The notes under the pieces were generated by a model. It was given only the letters and a program-made list of their open reading frames with translations. It made no database searches and was not told the origin of the DNA. A stretch of DNA of 53,441 nt from Aquiflexum sp. TKW24L. GTDB taxonomy: Bacteria; Bacteroidota; Bacteroidia; Cytophagales; Cyclobacteriaceae. The DNA lies in the NCBI RefSeq assembly GCF_023502205.1, contig NZ_JAMFLG010000031.1, positions 1 through 53,441 of the forward strand, given 5' to 3'. Made by a program: the position numbers and the translations under genes. Positions 50,099 through 53,441 of the stretch are shown here, in pieces (the stretch's first letter is position 1; each line of letters starts with the position of its first letter).

Positions 50099-53086
50099 AT
50101 GCTTGACTATCAAAAGGCCAATAACCTCACAGGTTGGCTGGTTTTTCTTATTTCTACTACCGTCTTTATATTGACAGTAGAGCAAACCGCCAGTTTTTGG
50201 GATCCGGGTGAATTCATCGCTGTTTCTTATAAACTACAGGTACCGCATCCTCCGGGAGCGCCGTTTTTCCTGTTGATTTATAGGATGTTTGGTTTCCTTG
50301 CATTCGGGGACGGATTGGCTGTAGCCTATTGGATGAATGTCGGAAGTGCTGTTTTCTCAGGTTTTACGGTTCTTTTCCTGTTTTGGACCATAACTTTGTT
50401 TGGCCGCAAACTTTTTCAGATCCAAAAAGGAACAGAAACCAAAGGCCAAATCATCACCTTGATGGGGGCCGGATTGGTCGGTTCACTCATTTATACATTT
50501 ACGGATAGTTTTTGGTTCTCTGCCGTGGAAGCGGAAGTATATGCCATGTCCTCCTTCTTTACTGCAATAGTCATCTGGGCATTTCTGAAGTGGGATGTCA
50601 TCGAGGACCAAAGGGAAGAAAACCGTTGGATGATCTTTATAGCCTACCTGGTAGGATTGTCGATTGGAGTCCACTTGTTGAATTTGGTGACTTTGCCAGC
50701 TTTGGCTTTGGTGGTGTATTTCAAAAAATATCCTAATCCAAACCTCAAAGGTGGCATCATTGCCCTGATTTTGGGTGGCGTCGCATTGATTATCATCAAC
50801 AATCTGATCATCCCCGGACTTCCAAGTCTGGCTGGCTCCATGGAGATTTTCTTTGTCAACAGCATTGGATTGCCATTTGGATCGGGAATAGTTGTCTTCT
50901 CTGCTCTGTTTTTGGGTTCACTGATATACGGTATTCTCTATGCCATCAATAAAGGGAAAGTCATCCTCAATACCGTTTTGGTTTCGCTTGTATTTATTTT
51001 GATCGGTTATGGCTCCTATGCACTTATCGTCATCCGTGCCAACCAAGATCCTGTCATCAATGAAAATGCGCCAAAGGACATCATCAGTTATGTTTCCTAT
51101 CTGAAAAGAGAGCAATATGGTTATCGCCCATTGATCCACGGACAGTATTTTGATGCCGAATTGGAAAACCAAAAAGAGGGTGCCCCGATATATATGAAGG
51201 GAAAAGACAGGTATGAAATTGTAGATTATTCTACTGTCAATGAATATGATCCCGCAAGAACGACCATTTTACCAAGAATTTATTCTACCCAAGATCGGCA
51301 CAAGCAGATTTACCGATCCAAATTGGGATTGAGAGAAGGCCAAAAACCCACCTTCAGCGACAACCTTTATTTCATGTTTACCCATCAGTTGGGTCATATG
51401 TATTGGAGGTACTTTATGTGGAATTTCTCCGGTCGGGAAAGTGATTTTTCTGATGCCCCTTGGATGGGGATCACAGATTTCTTCTCGGACATCTATCCTG
51501 ATTACATCAAAGAAAATAAAGCCCATAACAACTACCTGATGTTGCCCTTGATTTTGGGTTTGATCGGTTTGGTTTTTCAGGCAAAGAAAGACACCAAATC
51601 TTTCTTTATCTCGGCAATGCTCTTCCTGATGATGGGGGTTGTTTTGGTCTTGTACCTCAATTCGCCGCCTGTTGAGCCCCGTGAAAGGGACTATATCTAT
51701 GTCGGTTCTTTCTATGCTTTTGCCATATGGATCGGAATTGGAGTAATGGCTTTGGCCTACTACATTGAAAGACTGAATAAAAATCTTGTCTTAGCAGGTA
51801 TCATCGCCACGCTTGCGACTGTTCCCGTGGCCGCATTGATGGCGGGCCAAAACTGGGACGACCACAACAGGCAGGGGAGGTTTTTCTCTGTTGACTCAGC
51901 AAGAAACTTCCTGGCGTCATGCGCTCCAAATGCGATTTTGTTTACCGGCGGGGACAATGACACTTTCCCACTTTGGTATGTGCAGGAGGTTGAAGGCTTC
52001 AGGACTGACGTGCGGGTGGTGGTGTTGAGCTACTTCGATACAGATTGGTATGTGGAGCAAATGGCCCGTCCTGTCAACGAATCTGCCGCATTGCCTTTTT
52101 CCCTCGATCCAAAAAATTATAAAAAAGGAACCAACGATGTCCTTTATGTGATGGAAAGAGAGGGTCTTCAAGCCATCTCTGCTTCAGAATACCTCAAACT
52201 CCTCAACAACAACAGTGAGCTTTTGAAATTGGCAGCTTCGGGCAGCAAAAACACTTACAACATGGTGCCTTCGAGGAACCTGATCCTAGATGTCGATTTG
52301 GAAAATGTCTATAACCAAGGTCTGATTCCGGAGTCAATGGAGAATCTGATGACCGAGCAAATTAACCTCAGGATCAAAGGAAATTACCTTACAAAAGGAA
52401 ATTTGATGTTGATCGACTTGATTACCACCAACAATTGGGAAAGACCTATTTATTTCAACAATACCTCCCTAGCTACCATCACACTTGATATCGAAGACTA
52501 TGTGGTGATGGAGGGTATGACATATAGACTTCTTCCTGTGAGAAAACCGGAGGGTATGAGAACAGAATTGGTGAATACCGACTTGGCATTTACCAATATG
52601 ATGGAGAAATTTGCCTTTAGGGGAATGGACAATCCTGACAACTATTTCGATGATGAATTCCGAAGATTTACCTCAAATCACCGCTCTGCAGTAAACAGTA
52701 TTGCTATTGCGTTGTTAGATGAAGATGACGTAGACAGGGCAGCCCAATTGTTAAAATATAGCATAAAGGTCATGCCACATGAAGCTGTTGCTTATGATTT
52801 AGCAAGCGGACAATCTGTACCTTTGTTGTTTGAAGTTGGCGAGGATGATTTGGCTTTGGATGTGGTCGAAAAAATATCCCATAAGTCAATCCAGATGCTG
52901 GAATTCTACCAAAAGACAGGTCGAGATTATGACAGAGAAGCCTTGATTTCGATAGAAATGCTGAAGTTTTTCATTCCGCTATTGGATGAAAGAGGGTATT
53001 CTGAAGTCTCCGGCAATCTCAAAGCAGAATTGGAAAAAATCCTAGGGGCCGGTGCTGCCGGAGAAAGCCTGTTGGATAGAAGATAA
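50099..53086 (+). CDS. DUF2723 / GT117 family membrane glycosyltransferase
   Basis: 995 aa GT-C-type integral membrane protein. The first periplasmic loop has WDPGEFIAVSYKLQVPHPPGAP, the DUF2723 signature with its acidic catalytic-type residues, inside about 12 TM segments over residues 10-600. The C-terminal ~400 residues are soluble, with FTGGDNDTFPLWYVQE and a helical-repeat tail. Members are widespread in Bacteroidota and are thought to transfer a sugar from a lipid carrier to periplasmic or secreted proteins, like protein O-mannosyltransferases. Monocistronic with a terminator. Full length for the family. Confidence 0.9.
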   Translation: MLDYQKANNLTGWLVFLISTTVFILTVEQTASFWDPGEFIAVSYKLQVPHPPGAPFFLLIYRMFGFLAFGDGLAVAYWMNVGSAVFSGFTVLFLFWTITLFGRKLFQIQKGTETKGQIITLMGAGLVGSLIYTFTDSFWFSAVEAEVYAMSSFFTAIVIWAFLKWDVIEDQREENRWMIFIAYLVGLSIGVHLLNLVTLPALALVVYFKKYPNPNLKGGIIALILGGVALIIINNLIIPGLPSLAGSMEIFFVNSIGLPFGSGIVVFSALFLGSLIYGILYAINKGKVILNTVLVSLVFILIGYGSYALIVIRANQDPVINENAPKDIISYVSYLKREQYGYRPLIHGQYFDAELENQKEGAPIYMKGKDRYEIVDYSTVNEYDPARTTILPRIYSTQDRHKQIYRSKLGLREGQKPTFSDNLYFMFTHQLGHMYWRYFMWNFSGRESDFSDAPWMGITDFFSDIYPDYIKENKAHNNYLMLPLILGLIGLVFQAKKDTKSFFISAMLFLMMGVVLVLYLNSPPVEPRERDYIYVGSFYAFAIWIGIGVMALAYYIERLNKNLVLAGIIATLATVPVAALMAGQNWDDHNRQGRFFSVDSARNFLASCAPNAILFTGGDNDTFPLWYVQEVEGFRTDVRVVVLSYFDTDWYVEQMARPVNESAALPFSLDPKNYKKGTNDVLYVMEREGLQAISASEYLKLLNNNSELLKLAASGSKNTYNMVPSRNLILDVDLENVYNQGLIPESMENLMTEQINLRIKGNYLTKGNLMLIDLITTNNWERPIYFNNTSLATITLDIEDYVVMEGMTYRLLPVRKPEGMRTELVNTDLAFTNMMEKFAFRGMDNPDNYFDDEFRRFTSNHRSAVNSIAIALLDEDDVDRAAQLLKYSIKVMPHEAVAYDLASGQSVPLLFEVGEDDLALDVVEKISHKSIQMLEFYQKTGRDYDREALISIEMLKFFIPLLDERGYSEVSGNLKAELEKILGAGAAGESLLDRR

Positions 53087-53107
53087 TTTGTTTGGTTTTT
53101 TGAATCC

Positions 53108-53143
53108 AAAATCCGGGTCCTGCTAAGGTCTCGGATTTTTTTT
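53108..53143 (+). terminator. Terminator of the GT117 gene
   Basis: Stem AAAATCCG / CGGATTTT with a 16-nt loop, followed by a run of Ts; 22 nt past the stop. Confidence 0.8.
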
Positions 53144-53441
53144 AATCTTTCCCGATTTTACAACATAAACCCACTTCGACAAACAGCCCCGAAGTGGGCT
53201 GAACAATAATAGCCCCGTGCAAGGTGCTTCTCTGATTCTCATACTTCCACCAATCTCCCTGCACCGCCGCTAGGAGTTATGGAAATGCGATGTTGCCAGT
53301 TTTTGGAAGCAAAAAGGTAAAGTAAGGAATAGGGTTTTCACCAAAAACAGGGAAGTTGACGAGATAACATAATCCCAGATCCGTCATTAGGTTTTTACAA
53401 CCAAAGGCCAATTCATGAGTTCGGTAGAACTCCAAAGTCCT
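53144..53441. other. Noncoding, repeat-bearing end of the window
   Basis: 298 nt without a credible gene. It begins with the palindromic repeat at 53170-53202 and continues into mixed sequence including CACCGCCGCTAGGAG near 53262-53276. Such blocks with AGCCCCG segments resemble dispersed intergenic repeats; nothing else can be supported. Confidence 0.5.
53170..53202. repeat. Palindromic repeat, inverted copy of 8270-8287
   Basis: CCCACTTCG (53170-53178) and CGAAGTGGG (53190-53198) form a perfect 9-bp stem with an 11-nt loop. The right arm lies in the 18-bp segment 53185-53202 that is the exact reverse complement of 8270-8287. Confidence 0.65.

Noticed and set aside
1-53441. tRNA, rRNA, prophage or origin of replication
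   Set aside because: Read through for tRNA TpsiC loops, rRNA words, integrases and DnaA-box clusters; none was convincing.

Overview
The window reads as chromosomal DNA of a Bacteroidota bacterium, most like the Cyclobacteriaceae (Algoriphagus and relatives). Evidence: Bacteroidota-type promoters (TTG, 17-23 nt, TAnnTTTG), weak Shine-Dalgarno signals, type IX secretion sorting domains, a DUF2723/GT117 protein, Bacteroidota-type IS200-like REP transposase remains, lipoprotein signals and a LytTR regulator. The family is inferred; no 16S rRNA, tRNA or CRISPR array was seen. Many starts were moved inward to an ATG from a longer reading frame.

Layout. (1) 0.2-2.7 kb: SDR oxidoreductase, membrane protein and AraC regulator in one operon, followed by a GNAT acetyltransferase relic. 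(2) 2.7-12.7 kb: carbohydrate region. A tight minus-strand operon, mostly joined by 4-nt ATGA overlaps, encodes a small membrane protein, a sodium:solute symporter, a GH88-like hydrolase, an old-yellow-enzyme reductase and an SDR. Beside it are an S1 sulfatase lipoprotein and a secreted GH2 glycosidase. No SusC/SusD pair is present. (3) 12.8-17 kb: small secreted protein, Nudix-derived regulator, MscS channel, CDP-alcohol phosphotransferase, outer-membrane barrel. (4) 17.1-21 kb: second-type DnaE polymerase with a degenerate PHP motif, then a dead REP-associated transposase between inverted REP palindromes. (5) 21-28.6 kb: housekeeping and accessory genes, including a phosphodiesterase/truncated-globin pair, a Uma2 nuclease and an agmatine-to-putrescine pair (aguA/aguB). 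(6) 28.8-30.3 kb: a four-cysteine exported peptide and a beta-propeller lipoprotein separated by a GNRA-loop hairpin. (7) 30.5-40.2 kb: M3 peptidase, a decayed T9SS cargo gene, a receiver protein with Glu at the phospho-acceptor position, a large PAS/GAF histidine kinase and a LytTR regulator. (8) 40.4-50 kb: sulfur island. (9) 50.1-53.1 kb: GT117 protein, then repeat-bearing noncoding DNA.

The most notable system is the sulfur island. It holds a TsdA-like thiosulfate dehydrogenase, two paralogous outer-membrane porins, two YeeE/YedE half-transporters, a CstB-like persulfide dioxygenase-rhodanese and two thioredoxin-fold proteins. All four transcription units carry a palindrome of the form TGTGA-N6-TCACA at nearly the same distance (36.5-37.5 nt) from the presumed -7 box. 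This predicts one CRP/FNR-family activator, not encoded here, controlling them as a class II regulon. A plausible flow is sulfane sulfur/persulfide to sulfite/thiosulfate (CstB-like), with thiosulfate taken up (YeeE) or oxidised to tetrathionate (TsdA), the porins serving as outer-membrane gates. That flow is inferred from families and gene order.
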